A stretch of 64,000 nt of DNA, from the NCBI RefSeq assembly GCF_000191045.1, contig NC_015185.1, positions 1,246,501-1,310,500 of the forward strand, read 5' to 3'. Below are positions 28,846 through 36,869 of the stretch, piece after piece (the stretch's first letter is position 1; each line of letters begins with the position of its first letter). The position numbers and the translations under genes were made by a program. The DNA is from Desulfurobacterium thermolithotrophum DSM 11699. Lineage in GTDB: Bacteria > Aquificota > Aquificia > Desulfurobacteriales > Desulfurobacteriaceae. The notes beneath the pieces were generated by a model. It did no database searches, was not told the origin of the DNA, and worked only from the letters and a program-made list of their open reading frames with translations.

Positions 28846-29910
28846 ATGGAGAAGGAAATTCTCGTTAGCAACGTTGATAAAGAAATGAAAATTGCACTTG
28901 AAAAGTATGAAGAACCTAAAGATATAAAAAGAGTTCTTTCAGGAATGCGTCCAACCGGAAAAATTCACCTTGGAAATTACCTTGGAGCTCTAAAAACTTG
29001 GTTGGAACTTCAGGATAAAGCTGAGTGCTTCTTCTTCATTGCCGATTGGCATGCAATAACCACTTCTTATCACGACACTAAAGATTTGGCCGATAATACC
29101 CTTGAAATGATGGCAGATTGGGTGGCTGCCGGCTTGGATCCTGAAAAATCTGTTTTGTTTGTTCAGTCATCTGTAAAAGAGCATGCCGAGCTTCATCTTC
29201 TTTTAAGTATGATTACTCCTGTTAGATGGCTTGAGAGGAATCCAACTTACAAAGAAATGATGGAAAACCTAAAGGATAGAGAACTTGCAACTTACGGATT
29301 CCTTGGATATCCAGTTCTTCAAACCGCAGACATAGTTCTTTATAAAGCAGATACAGTCCCTGTTGGAATAGACCAAATTCCTCACTTAGAACTTTCTCGC
29401 GAAATTGCTCGTAGATTTAACAGATTTTTTGGAAAACTTTTCCCTGAACCTCGTCCCTACCTTTCCGAAGCACCAAAGCTTCCAGGACTTGACGGTAGAA
29501 AAATGAGCAAATCCTACGGAAACTGCATATACTTGGCAGATACCGAAGAAGAGGTAAACAAAAAGGTAATGTCAATGGTTACTGACCCTTCAAGGGTCAG
29601 GAAAACCGATCCTGGACATCCCGAAATTTGTTCTGTTTTTGCTTATCACAAAATATTCACTCCACTAGATAAGACTAAAGAGCTTGAAGAAGCTTGCAAG
29701 AAAGGAGAAATTGGCTGTGTTCAATGTAAAAAAGAACTTGCCAAAAATTTAAACAACTTTTTAGTGCCAATAAGGGAGAAAAGACAGTCTCTACTTTCTA
29801 ATCCTTCTAAACTCATTGAGGTTTTTTCTGAAGGTTCAAAGAAGGCAAGAGAAGTTGCTAAAAAAACAATGGAAGAAGTTAGAAATGCTATAAACTTCTT
29901 AAAGGTTTGA
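28846..29910 (+). CDS. trpS: Tryptophanyl-tRNA synthetase
   Basis: 354 residues. Class I signatures PTGKIHLGNYLGA (HIGH-like) and GRKMSKSYGN (KMSKS). An N-terminal extension of about 30 residues precedes the core VLSGMRPTG. Cysteines near 290-300 (CKKGEIGCVQCKKEL) resemble the CxxC-type metal or Fe-S region found in some thermophile enzymes; this part is inference. Two nt after purC, SD in the purC tail (GAAGGAG). Confidence 0.95.
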   Translation: MEKEILVSNVDKEMKIALEKYEEPKDIKRVLSGMRPTGKIHLGNYLGALKTWLELQDKAECFFFIADWHAITTSYHDTKDLADNTLEMMADWVAAGLDPEKSVLFVQSSVKEHAELHLLLSMITPVRWLERNPTYKEMMENLKDRELATYGFLGYPVLQTADIVLYKADTVPVGIDQIPHLELSREIARRFNRFFGKLFPEPRPYLSEAPKLPGLDGRKMSKSYGNCIYLADTEEEVNKKVMSMVTDPSRVRKTDPGHPEICSVFAYHKIFTPLDKTKELEEACKKGEIGCVQCKKELAKNLNNFLVPIREKRQSLLSNPSKLIEVFSEGSKKAREVAKKTMEEVRNAINFLKV

Positions 29911-29962
29911 TTCTCTTCCTTTTCTTTCCTTCTTTTCTAACTCTATTTAAGGTTGGATACGG

Positions 29963-31051
29963 ATGACCCAAGATGAAAAGTTTATGAAACTTGCTATTAG
30001 CGAAGCTTATAAAGCTAAAGGGAGAACCCTTCCTAATCCTGCAGTTGGGGCTGTTATAGTTAAAGATGGCAAAGTAATAGCAACAGGTTATCATGAAAGA
30101 GCTGGACTTCCCCATGCAGAAAGCGTAGCAATAAGTAAAGCGGGGGAGAAAGCAAAAGGAGCAACCCTTTATGTAACTCTCGAACCCTGCAACCACTATG
30201 GGAAGACTCCCCCCTGTTCAGAAAAAATAATAAAAGCAGGAATAAAAAGAGTTGTGGTTGGAATTAGAGATCCAAATCCTGTTGCTAGAGGGGGAGTTGA
30301 AAAATTAAAAAATGCAGGAATAGAAGTAAAGGTTGGAGTTCTTGAAAAAGAGTGTTTTGAACTTATAGATGATTTTATCGTTAATTTAAAGGAAAAACGC
30401 CCTTTTGTTTCCTTAAAACTTGCAGCAACACTTGATGGAAAAATTGCAGATTATAAGGGAAATTCCAAGTGGATAACTTCCGAAGAATCGCGAAAACTTG
30501 TCCATATTCTAAGAAGCTATCACAACGCTGTAATGGTTGGAATTGGAACAGTTCTAAAAGATGACCCTTTGCTTAACGTTAGAAAAGTTCCGGCGGATGT
30601 TCAACCAAAAGCAATAGTTGTTGATCCCCACTTAAAAATTCCTCTAAGTTGCCGATTAATAAAAAGTAGAAGTGAAGACTTGATAATTATCACTACAAGG
30701 GAAAGTATGCTTTCTGATAAAGCTTTAATTTTAAAAGGAAAAGGGGTTAAACTACTAGAAGCAGGTGAAAATTCTATTGAACTTAAGATTGCTTTGGAGA
30801 AGTTGAAAGGAGAGTTCGGTATTTACTCAGTTATGTGTGAAGGTGGTTCAAAGTTAGCGTGGAGTTTGTTAGAAGGGAATTTAATTGACAAATTCTATTT
30901 ATTTTACGCTCCTAAAATTTTGGGTGGAAAGGGAATGTCAATGTTTGATGGTAGCTTTTCGATAGAGGATGCTCATCAAATCAGGCTCTTCTCGATCAAT
31001 AGTGTGAGTAATGATTTACTAATTAAAGCTTACAGGGTAGAGGCAATATAA
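29963..31051 (+). CDS. ribD: Bifunctional riboflavin biosynthesis protein RibD
   Basis: 362 residues. Deaminase half with HAESVA and PCNHYGKTPPC (zinc ligands), reductase half with SLKLAATLDGKIAD, GIGTVLKDDPLLNVR and CEGGSKLAWSLL. It converts the GTP-derived pyrimidine to the ribitylamino intermediate. No FMN riboswitch is seen in the 52-nt gap upstream. The stop overlaps the ATG of the next gene (TAATG), tying it to the start of the flagellin modification island. Confidence 0.95.
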   Translation: MTQDEKFMKLAISEAYKAKGRTLPNPAVGAVIVKDGKVIATGYHERAGLPHAESVAISKAGEKAKGATLYVTLEPCNHYGKTPPCSEKIIKAGIKRVVVGIRDPNPVARGGVEKLKNAGIEVKVGVLEKECFELIDDFIVNLKEKRPFVSLKLAATLDGKIADYKGNSKWITSEESRKLVHILRSYHNAVMVGIGTVLKDDPLLNVRKVPADVQPKAIVVDPHLKIPLSCRLIKSRSEDLIIITTRESMLSDKALILKGKGVKLLEAGENSIELKIALEKLKGEFGIYSVMCEGGSKLAWSLLEGNLIDKFYLFYAPKILGGKGMSMFDGSFSIEDAHQIRLFSINSVSNDLLIKAYRVEAI

Positions 31052-31863
31052 TGAAACTGAGTACTACAGGAAATGCTGAAAGAAATCTGCTTTACATTCC
31101 TAAGAATATAAAAAAACTAGAAGAAAAAAAGTACAGTTTAGGAAGGGAACTTTTGAAGGACGGTATTCCTAGAGGAACTACCTACTTTATTGCTGCGGAA
31201 AGAATAAAAAATGAAAGCAAAGTTTTAGAAGTAGGCTGTTCTTATGGTTATTTTGGTAAGCAACTAAAGAATTTAAAACAGGTAAATATAGTTGGAATAG
31301 ATATTGATAGAAAAGCTTTAGCTGAAGCTAAAAAAACAGGTGCTTATGATACATTGTTAGAGATGAATTTAGAATCTTTCCAATCTCTTTATGAGTTAAA
31401 AAATAGATACTATGAAAGCTTCGATACTATTTTGTGTTTAGATGTTTTAGAACATATAAGAAATATAAATGAACTTTTTTTGACTTTAATTTCTTTGCTG
31501 AAACCCAAAGGGGAACTAATAGTAAGTATTCCTAACATAGGACATTTAGACATTATTTACAATCTATTAATTGGAAGATTTAATTATTCTCTTCTAGGAA
31601 TACTTGATAACACTCATCTAAGGTTCTTTACTGAAGATTCTTTTAGGGACTGGATTCAGATTATATCTGAAGATAACGAGTTGAACTTACAAGTAGAGTT
31701 GATTGGACAAACATTCTCAGATCGGATAGAACTATCTGGAGAGTTGGATGATAATCTACAAGAGTATGTAATAAAGAAGCTGATTTCAATGAGTAAAAAA
31801 GTGAACAATAAAAATTTATTTGTCGTTCAAAATTTGTTCTCAGTTAGGAGATATAATGGGTAA
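31051..31863 (+). CDS. SAM-dependent methyltransferase (class I)
   Basis: 270 residues. SAM-binding motif I VLEVGCSYGYFGKQL (about 54-68), acidic strand VGIDIDRKAL and post-motif DTILCLDVLEHI. Such enzymes in glycosylation islands methylate sugars. It starts one base inside the ribD stop and its 3' end overlaps the next glycosyltransferase by 8 nt, so it belongs to the same translated unit. Confidence 0.82.
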   Translation: MKLSTTGNAERNLLYIPKNIKKLEEKKYSLGRELLKDGIPRGTTYFIAAERIKNESKVLEVGCSYGYFGKQLKNLKQVNIVGIDIDRKALAEAKKTGAYDTLLEMNLESFQSLYELKNRYYESFDTILCLDVLEHIRNINELFLTLISLLKPKGELIVSIPNIGHLDIIYNLLIGRFNYSLLGILDNTHLRFFTEDSFRDWIQIISEDNELNLQVELIGQTFSDRIELSGELDDNLQEYVIKKLISMSKKVNNKNLFVVQNLFSVRRYNG

Positions 31864-32632
31864 CAAAAAGGGAATAAGTTTGTTAATTCCTACTTATAAC
31901 CGACCTCATTTCCTCCGTAGAGCTCTCATTTCTGTCTTGAATCAGACTAGACTTCCCGATGAAATAATAATTTCCGATGATAACCCTCATTCCACTGAAA
32001 ACTTCGAGGCAATTAAAGACTTGGTAGAACAATACAAAGGACTGATAAAATATTGGAAAAATAATGAAAGGTTAGGTGTAGAAAAGAATTATTCCAAGTT
32101 ATTAGAAGAAGCAAATTATGAGTATATAAAGTTTCTTGCAGATGATGATCTGTTGCATCCAGAAGCCTTAGAACTAATGGAAAAAGTCCTAAACAAGTAT
32201 GAAGATGTTGTTCTTGTTTCCTCTCACAGAATTCCTGTCAACGAAGAAGAAGAGTTTATTCATGGCATAGAAGCTACTAAACCTTTATGTAAGAAAGATC
32301 AAATCCTAAATGGAAAAGAAGTAATAAGAAAATCTCTAACTGATTTAAAAAACTACGTAGGAGAGTTTTCAACCTATATGTTTAGAAAATCTCTTCTTGA
32401 TATAAATCCTTTTTACTTTTGCAACTTACATTTTAGAGCAAACGCGGACTGGGTTTTATGGATGTATTTATTGTCAAAAGGTAATTTTTTTTACTACTCT
32501 CGTCCTTTATCTTTCTTTACTATTCATTCTCAACAAGATCAAGCTAATTTAAAAGTTCAAACTCTAGGATTTAAAGAACGTATTAAACTTATTCTTAATG
32601 AAGAACTTCACAAAACACTTAAATTTTTTTAA
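31856..32632 (+). CDS. Family 2 glycosyltransferase (N-terminal part of a split gene?)
   Basis: 258 residues in GT-A fold: SLLIPTYNRPHFLRRAL, nucleotide-binding PDEIIISDDN and metal motif FLADDDLLHPEAL. Start at ATG 31856 with SD TTAGGAG; an in-frame start at 31820 is rejected because it lacks an SD. The stop comes directly after a run of seven T. In the -1 frame from that run the sequence continues without a stop as LTPKEKAKAIENL into the next glycosyltransferase, so this may be the first domain of a larger protein. Confidence 0.85.
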   Translation: MGNKKGISLLIPTYNRPHFLRRALISVLNQTRLPDEIIISDDNPHSTENFEAIKDLVEQYKGLIKYWKNNERLGVEKNYSKLLEEANYEYIKFLADDDLLHPEALELMEKVLNKYEDVVLVSSHRIPVNEEEEFIHGIEATKPLCKKDQILNGKEVIRKSLTDLKNYVGEFSTYMFRKSLLDINPFYFCNLHFRANADWVLWMYLLSKGNFFYYSRPLSFFTIHSQQDQANLKVQTLGFKERIKLILNEELHKTLKFF

Positions 32633-32667
32633 CTCCAAAGGAGAAAGCAAAAGCTATTGAAAATTTA
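32621..32667 (+). other. T7 tract with probable frameshift joining two glycosyltransferase frames
   Basis: AAATTTTTTTAA at 32621-32632 ends the upstream frame. The downstream frame is closed by TAA at 32620-32622 and open from 32623, so a switch is possible only inside the T run. The stretch between the run and the ATG at 32668 reads as sensible protein, and that ATG has no usable SD (AAGGAG lies 24 nt away). One more T would fuse both genes. Confidence 0.6.
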
Positions 32668-34752
32668 ATGACAGATTTTAAATATCTTAAACTTAAATTT
32701 TCTGAAAAAGAAAGAATTGAAATAATAAAGAACCTACTGGAAATTTATAAAAAGAGATTATCTAAATCAACCTCAAATGAAAAGTACATACGACCTCCTT
32801 TTTCTGTTATAGTCGTTACTCATAATTCTTTCTCGACTATAGAACCTTTATTTGCGTCTCTCAAAGCTTCTATAACTGATAGAGACGAAATAATAATTGT
32901 TGATAATGCCTCAAAAGATGAAACTCTTTCTTTAGTTGAAAAATTTACAGAAGAAAACAATATTAAGAATATAAAAATTTTAAGCCTTAAAGAAAACATA
33001 GGCTATGCAGCAGCGATAAATAAGGGAGTAAAGATATCTAAACATAACTATCTTGCTTTTGTTAATCCCGATACTGTCCTTCCAAACAATTGGATTACTA
33101 TTGTTTACGAACATCTCAAAGAAAAACAGGTTGGAGCAGTAGGTGCAATTTCAAATTATGTTATTGATTTTCAAAATATACTAAGATTTTCCAACCTTGC
33201 TAAAATTCTTAAAGATGAAGACTTCTGCAGATATGTAAACTTGATTAACGAACACTTAAGAAATCTATACAAAGGGCAATTTGAGGAGAAAAATTTTCTT
33301 GTTGGTTTCTTCTTAGCAACTAAGAAAGAAGTTTTTAAGGAAGTTGGTAAGTTTGATAAAGAACTCTTTTTGGGAATGGATGATCTAGACTACTCTTTAA
33401 AATTAAGAGAACACGGATATAAACTTATTCTCCCTAAAGATCTTTTTATTTATCATCAAGGACATGTATCTTTTAAAAAGAATAAAGAAGCCGAGAAACT
33501 CAAAGAATTAACAGAAAATACATTTGCAGAAAAACTAGTTAAAAAATATGGATTTGGAAAAGTTCCTCTTCCTGAGAAACTTTGGGCTGATAAAGATGCA
33601 ATTTATTTTGCAGCTTTTGTACCAACAAACCCTAAATATAGGTTTATGTTCAAGTTTTTAGATAAGGATATAGATTTCCGTCATGTAGCTCAAGAAATTT
33701 TAAGAAAACCAAAAATTGGAATTGTCACTGTTACTTACTTTTCTTCTAACGATATATATATTATGGCAAAAAGTTTATTCAATTCGACTTATCAAAATTT
33801 TCATTGGTACATTATAGATCATTCCGAAGACAAAGAAGAATTTGAACGTTTAAAGAAATCAGTTTCAATTTTGTCTAAAGAGAAAATAACAGTAATAAAT
33901 AGAAAAAATTCTGGTTACGCAGCAGGTATAAATTTTGGTACTAACTTAGCTCTCAAAGATAGCTGCGAATATATTTGGATTTTAAATCCAGATGTAGAAG
34001 TAGAATCAAACACACTTTTAGAACTTTTAAAAACCTCTTTATTTACTGGAGTTCCTGTTGTAACCTGTAAAATGAAAGATTCTTTGGAAAGAGATAAACT
34101 TCAATACGATGGATTTAAAGCTAATTATAGACCTTTTTCAGATTATCCTCAAAGAATACGTAAGGTTTTCTTCCTATCCGGAGCTAATATATTTTTAAAA
34201 TCAGATGTAGTTAAAAAGATAAAATTTAATGAAAATTATTTTCTCTATTTTGAGGACAACGATTTTCATGAAAAATTACAGAAGATAGGTATTGAACCCA
34301 TTTATACTCCGTATGCTACTATTTATCACAAAAATAAAAACGAGACCTTTCCGAATTCTCCTATAGAAGTTTACTATTTTTACAGAAATCTAATTTATTT
34401 CTTTAAAAGAAAAGCAGATTATCCCTTTATAATTAAAAATCTAAAATTTGCCTATGAGCACTTCTTTTCTAAAAAGAAAAATTTAAGAGCTCTAATTTCT
34501 GCAATTTACGATGGTACATTTAACATTTTAGGAAAAAAAGACCTTTCCTCTAAATTTCGTGCCTTAAAAGACGATAATAAAATTTTAAAGGAATATTTAC
34601 AACTTAGAAGGATAAGTAAGGTGCTTGCTCTTGAAAAAGGAAGAAATTATCTACTCCTAAAACCAAGACATTCCGAAATATTTTTTAAATATTTAAAAGA
34701 CGCTGTTTCTATCATGTTTTATTCGGAGGAAAGAAATGGAAGAAAAAGTTAG
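32668..34752 (+). CDS. Tandem family 2 glycosyltransferase (two GT-A domains)
   Basis: 694 residues from the ATG; open upstream to 32623. Domain 1 (about 45-290): VIVVTHNSFSTIEPL, FVNPDTVLPNNW, GMDDLDYSLKLREHGY. Domain 2 (about 345-620): IGIVTVTYFSSNDIY, IWILNPDVEVESN, YFEDNDFHEKLQKIG. Both keep the DxD-like and ED motifs of rhamnosyltransferase-like GT2 enzymes. If joined to the preceding frame it would be a 950-residue protein with three GT2 domains. Its 3' end overlaps the next gene by 17 nt. Confidence 0.85.
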   Translation: MTDFKYLKLKFSEKERIEIIKNLLEIYKKRLSKSTSNEKYIRPPFSVIVVTHNSFSTIEPLFASLKASITDRDEIIIVDNASKDETLSLVEKFTEENNIKNIKILSLKENIGYAAAINKGVKISKHNYLAFVNPDTVLPNNWITIVYEHLKEKQVGAVGAISNYVIDFQNILRFSNLAKILKDEDFCRYVNLINEHLRNLYKGQFEEKNFLVGFFLATKKEVFKEVGKFDKELFLGMDDLDYSLKLREHGYKLILPKDLFIYHQGHVSFKKNKEAEKLKELTENTFAEKLVKKYGFGKVPLPEKLWADKDAIYFAAFVPTNPKYRFMFKFLDKDIDFRHVAQEILRKPKIGIVTVTYFSSNDIYIMAKSLFNSTYQNFHWYIIDHSEDKEEFERLKKSVSILSKEKITVINRKNSGYAAGINFGTNLALKDSCEYIWILNPDVEVESNTLLELLKTSLFTGVPVVTCKMKDSLERDKLQYDGFKANYRPFSDYPQRIRKVFFLSGANIFLKSDVVKKIKFNENYFLYFEDNDFHEKLQKIGIEPIYTPYATIYHKNKNETFPNSPIEVYYFYRNLIYFFKRKADYPFIIKNLKFAYEHFFSKKKNLRALISAIYDGTFNILGKKDLSSKFRALKDDNKILKEYLQLRRISKVLALEKGRNYLLLKPRHSEIFFKYLKDAVSIMFYSEERNGRKS

Positions 34753-35986
34753 CGTTCTGGTAGTTACGAACAAAGAATTTAATGGCGATTTACTAGATTC
34801 CTTAGAAGAAAATAAAGAATACATAAAGGAAATAATCTTTTCTGGAAAAGAAACAGAAATTCCTCACGAATTCAAAGAACTTTCTGTTCCAGTAAAATTT
34901 CTTAACATTGAAAGTAATAATAAAGCCATACTAAGGAACAAACTTGCTGAAACTGCATCTTCCGAGTTCTTACTTTTCTTAAATTCAGGCTGCTCATTAG
35001 AAGATTCCACTATTGAAGAACTTTTAGAAGAAATGGAAGAAACTAATGCAGATATAGTCTATCCCAATCTCATAATCCAATTTTCTGGTGAAGAAAGCAT
35101 AAAAAATTATCATGATTTATATGGAAAGGAAGTAGATCTTGTAAAAAGTCTATCAGCTGAAGAATTCCTTCCAGAATGGGGAATTTTAGTAAAGAAGTCT
35201 TCTCTCATTTTTTTAAATTATTTTAATGAGAATTTTGCAGATTATGAGTTTTATGAGTTCATATACAGGAACTTACGAAAACTAAAATTAAGACTTTCTG
35301 AATTTAGTTATGTCAACCAAACTATTTATGATTCATTTATAGACACTTCCTATAGAAGTTATGTTGTTAGAGAATTAATCTTAAAAAATTTTGATTGGAA
35401 AACGGAAATTTTTCCATTCCTTTCTTGGGATGAAAAACCGGAAATAGCTGAAGCTACAGCTCTTACAATAGTGGGAGAGCGTCTTGTACATTATTATGAT
35501 TATTTTAATGCTACCGATTACTATAGAAGAGCTTTATTAACTTTTCATAACCAAGAAACTTTACGACAGTTAGTAAAAACATATATAGATATGGGACTAT
35601 TCGATGAAGCTAGAAAACTAATTACAGATTTGCAAGGTGTTTCTAAAAAAGATCAAGAGGAAATGACATTTTACATAGACAAAATTTCTTCATTAATAGA
35701 GGAACTAGAAAAAGCTGTTGAAGAAGGAAAGCTCGTAGAGGTCATAACTGCTATACAGGAAGTTACAAACTTTTATAGCGGAGCTCCTATTTATAATATA
35801 CTTGGTGTTATTAAATGGATACAAAAGGAATTTGACGAAGCTTACAAGTTTTTCTATAAAGCTGTTACAATGAATCCTTTAAGCAAAGACTATCTTTACA
35901 ACCTTATAGGCATGGCAAAAGAAACTGGAAGAGAAAAAGAAGTAAAAGGACTTATTGAAAGATTAGTAAATAGTCTAAATAATTAA
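34736..35986 (+). CDS. Degenerate GT2-like plus TPR protein
   Basis: 416 residues. The N-terminal 200 residues have the pattern of a GT-A fold (SVLVVTNKEFNGDLLDSL, FLLFLNSGCSLEDS) but lack a DxD metal motif, so catalysis is doubtful. The C-terminal part carries TPR-like helices (ATDYYRRALLTFHNQETL, IYNILGVIKWIQKEFDEAY). It may be an adaptor for the neighbouring glycosyltransferases. SD GGAGGAA before ATG inside the preceding gene. Confidence 0.6.
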   Translation: MEEKVSVLVVTNKEFNGDLLDSLEENKEYIKEIIFSGKETEIPHEFKELSVPVKFLNIESNNKAILRNKLAETASSEFLLFLNSGCSLEDSTIEELLEEMEETNADIVYPNLIIQFSGEESIKNYHDLYGKEVDLVKSLSAEEFLPEWGILVKKSSLIFLNYFNENFADYEFYEFIYRNLRKLKLRLSEFSYVNQTIYDSFIDTSYRSYVVRELILKNFDWKTEIFPFLSWDEKPEIAEATALTIVGERLVHYYDYFNATDYYRRALLTFHNQETLRQLVKTYIDMGLFDEARKLITDLQGVSKKDQEEMTFYIDKISSLIEELEKAVEEGKLVEVITAIQEVTNFYSGAPIYNILGVIKWIQKEFDEAYKFFYKAVTMNPLSKDYLYNLIGMAKETGREKEVKGLIERLVNSLNN

Positions 35987-35999
35987 AAAACTTGTAGTC

Positions 36000-36869
36000 A
36001 TGTGGATTGATGACATGGAAGTAACAATATATTCAAAATCAATAACTTCTTTTAAAAGAAAGAAATTTTTTAAAAGACTAAAAGAACAACTTAGCACTAA
36101 AAGATTAATTTTTACTGTAACAACAGGACGAAGTGGTACTGCCTATCTTTCTAAAATTTTTTCTCTTGTTCCTAATATTTCTGCATTTCATGAACCCGAA
36201 CCAAACTTTGTAGATGTAATGCGATTAGCTCTTGAAAAACCAGAATTGGCAGTAAAGTTTTGGGTACTTGAAAAACTTCCTTTTATTGCTAAAACTCCTC
36301 ACAATGTTTATTGCGAAACAAGTCACCTTTTTTGTAAAGGCTTCTTTTATCCTCTGATTGATTTAGGTTTTCTTCCTGAGTTAATTATCCTGAGAAGAGA
36401 AAAAAGAAAAGTAGCAAAAAGTTTGTTTGAACTCAATACAATTCCCGGCAAAACTTCCCTTGCTCTCTTGTACTATCTTAAACCAGATGATAAAGGAGTT
36501 TTCCTCCCTATCAAGGATTGGCAAAAACTTCACGACTATCAACTTTGCTATTGGTATTGTCTTGAAATAGAAAAAAGAATGGAAGTTTTCAAGAAAGAAG
36601 TTTTAAAAAGACATGGAAAAGTATACGATATAGAATTTTCACAGATATTGTGTTTTAATGGAGTTATGTCCTTAATTAAAAGTATGAATCTTCTTCCTTA
36701 CTCTAATTTTGAAGGCTTTGTAGAAATTTTAAATCAAGAAATAGGTAAAAAGGTAAACGAAAAAAAGGAAGAAAAAGTAAGAAAACTTGAAAAAGAACTC
36801 TCTACTTCTCAGATAGAAGAACTTGAAAAGGAAGTAGAAAACTTAGTAAATTATTCGGGGTACAAATGA
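36000..36869 (+). CDS. Sulfotransferase-like P-loop protein
   Basis: 289 residues. TVTTGRSGTAYLSKIF (about 39-54) matches the 5'-phosphosulfate-binding loop of PAPS-dependent sulfotransferases, and LIILRREKRKVAKSLFEL (about 129-146) the 3'-phosphate-binding arginine/serine motif. Family and location suggest sulfation of a flagellin glycan, but no PAPS synthesis gene is in the window. The start is uncertain: ATG 36000 and ATG 36015 both lack a clear SD. It overlaps the next gene by 4 nt (ATGA). Confidence 0.65.
   Translation: MWIDDMEVTIYSKSITSFKRKKFFKRLKEQLSTKRLIFTVTTGRSGTAYLSKIFSLVPNISAFHEPEPNFVDVMRLALEKPELAVKFWVLEKLPFIAKTPHNVYCETSHLFCKGFFYPLIDLGFLPELIILRREKRKVAKSLFELNTIPGKTSLALLYYLKPDDKGVFLPIKDWQKLHDYQLCYWYCLEIEKRMEVFKKEVLKRHGKVYDIEFSQILCFNGVMSLIKSMNLLPYSNFEGFVEILNQEIGKKVNEKKEEKVRKLEKELSTSQIEELEKEVENLVNYSGYK

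Noticed and set aside
29911-29962. FMN riboswitch before ribD
   Set aside because: The gap is 52 nt and contains none of the conserved RFN segments.
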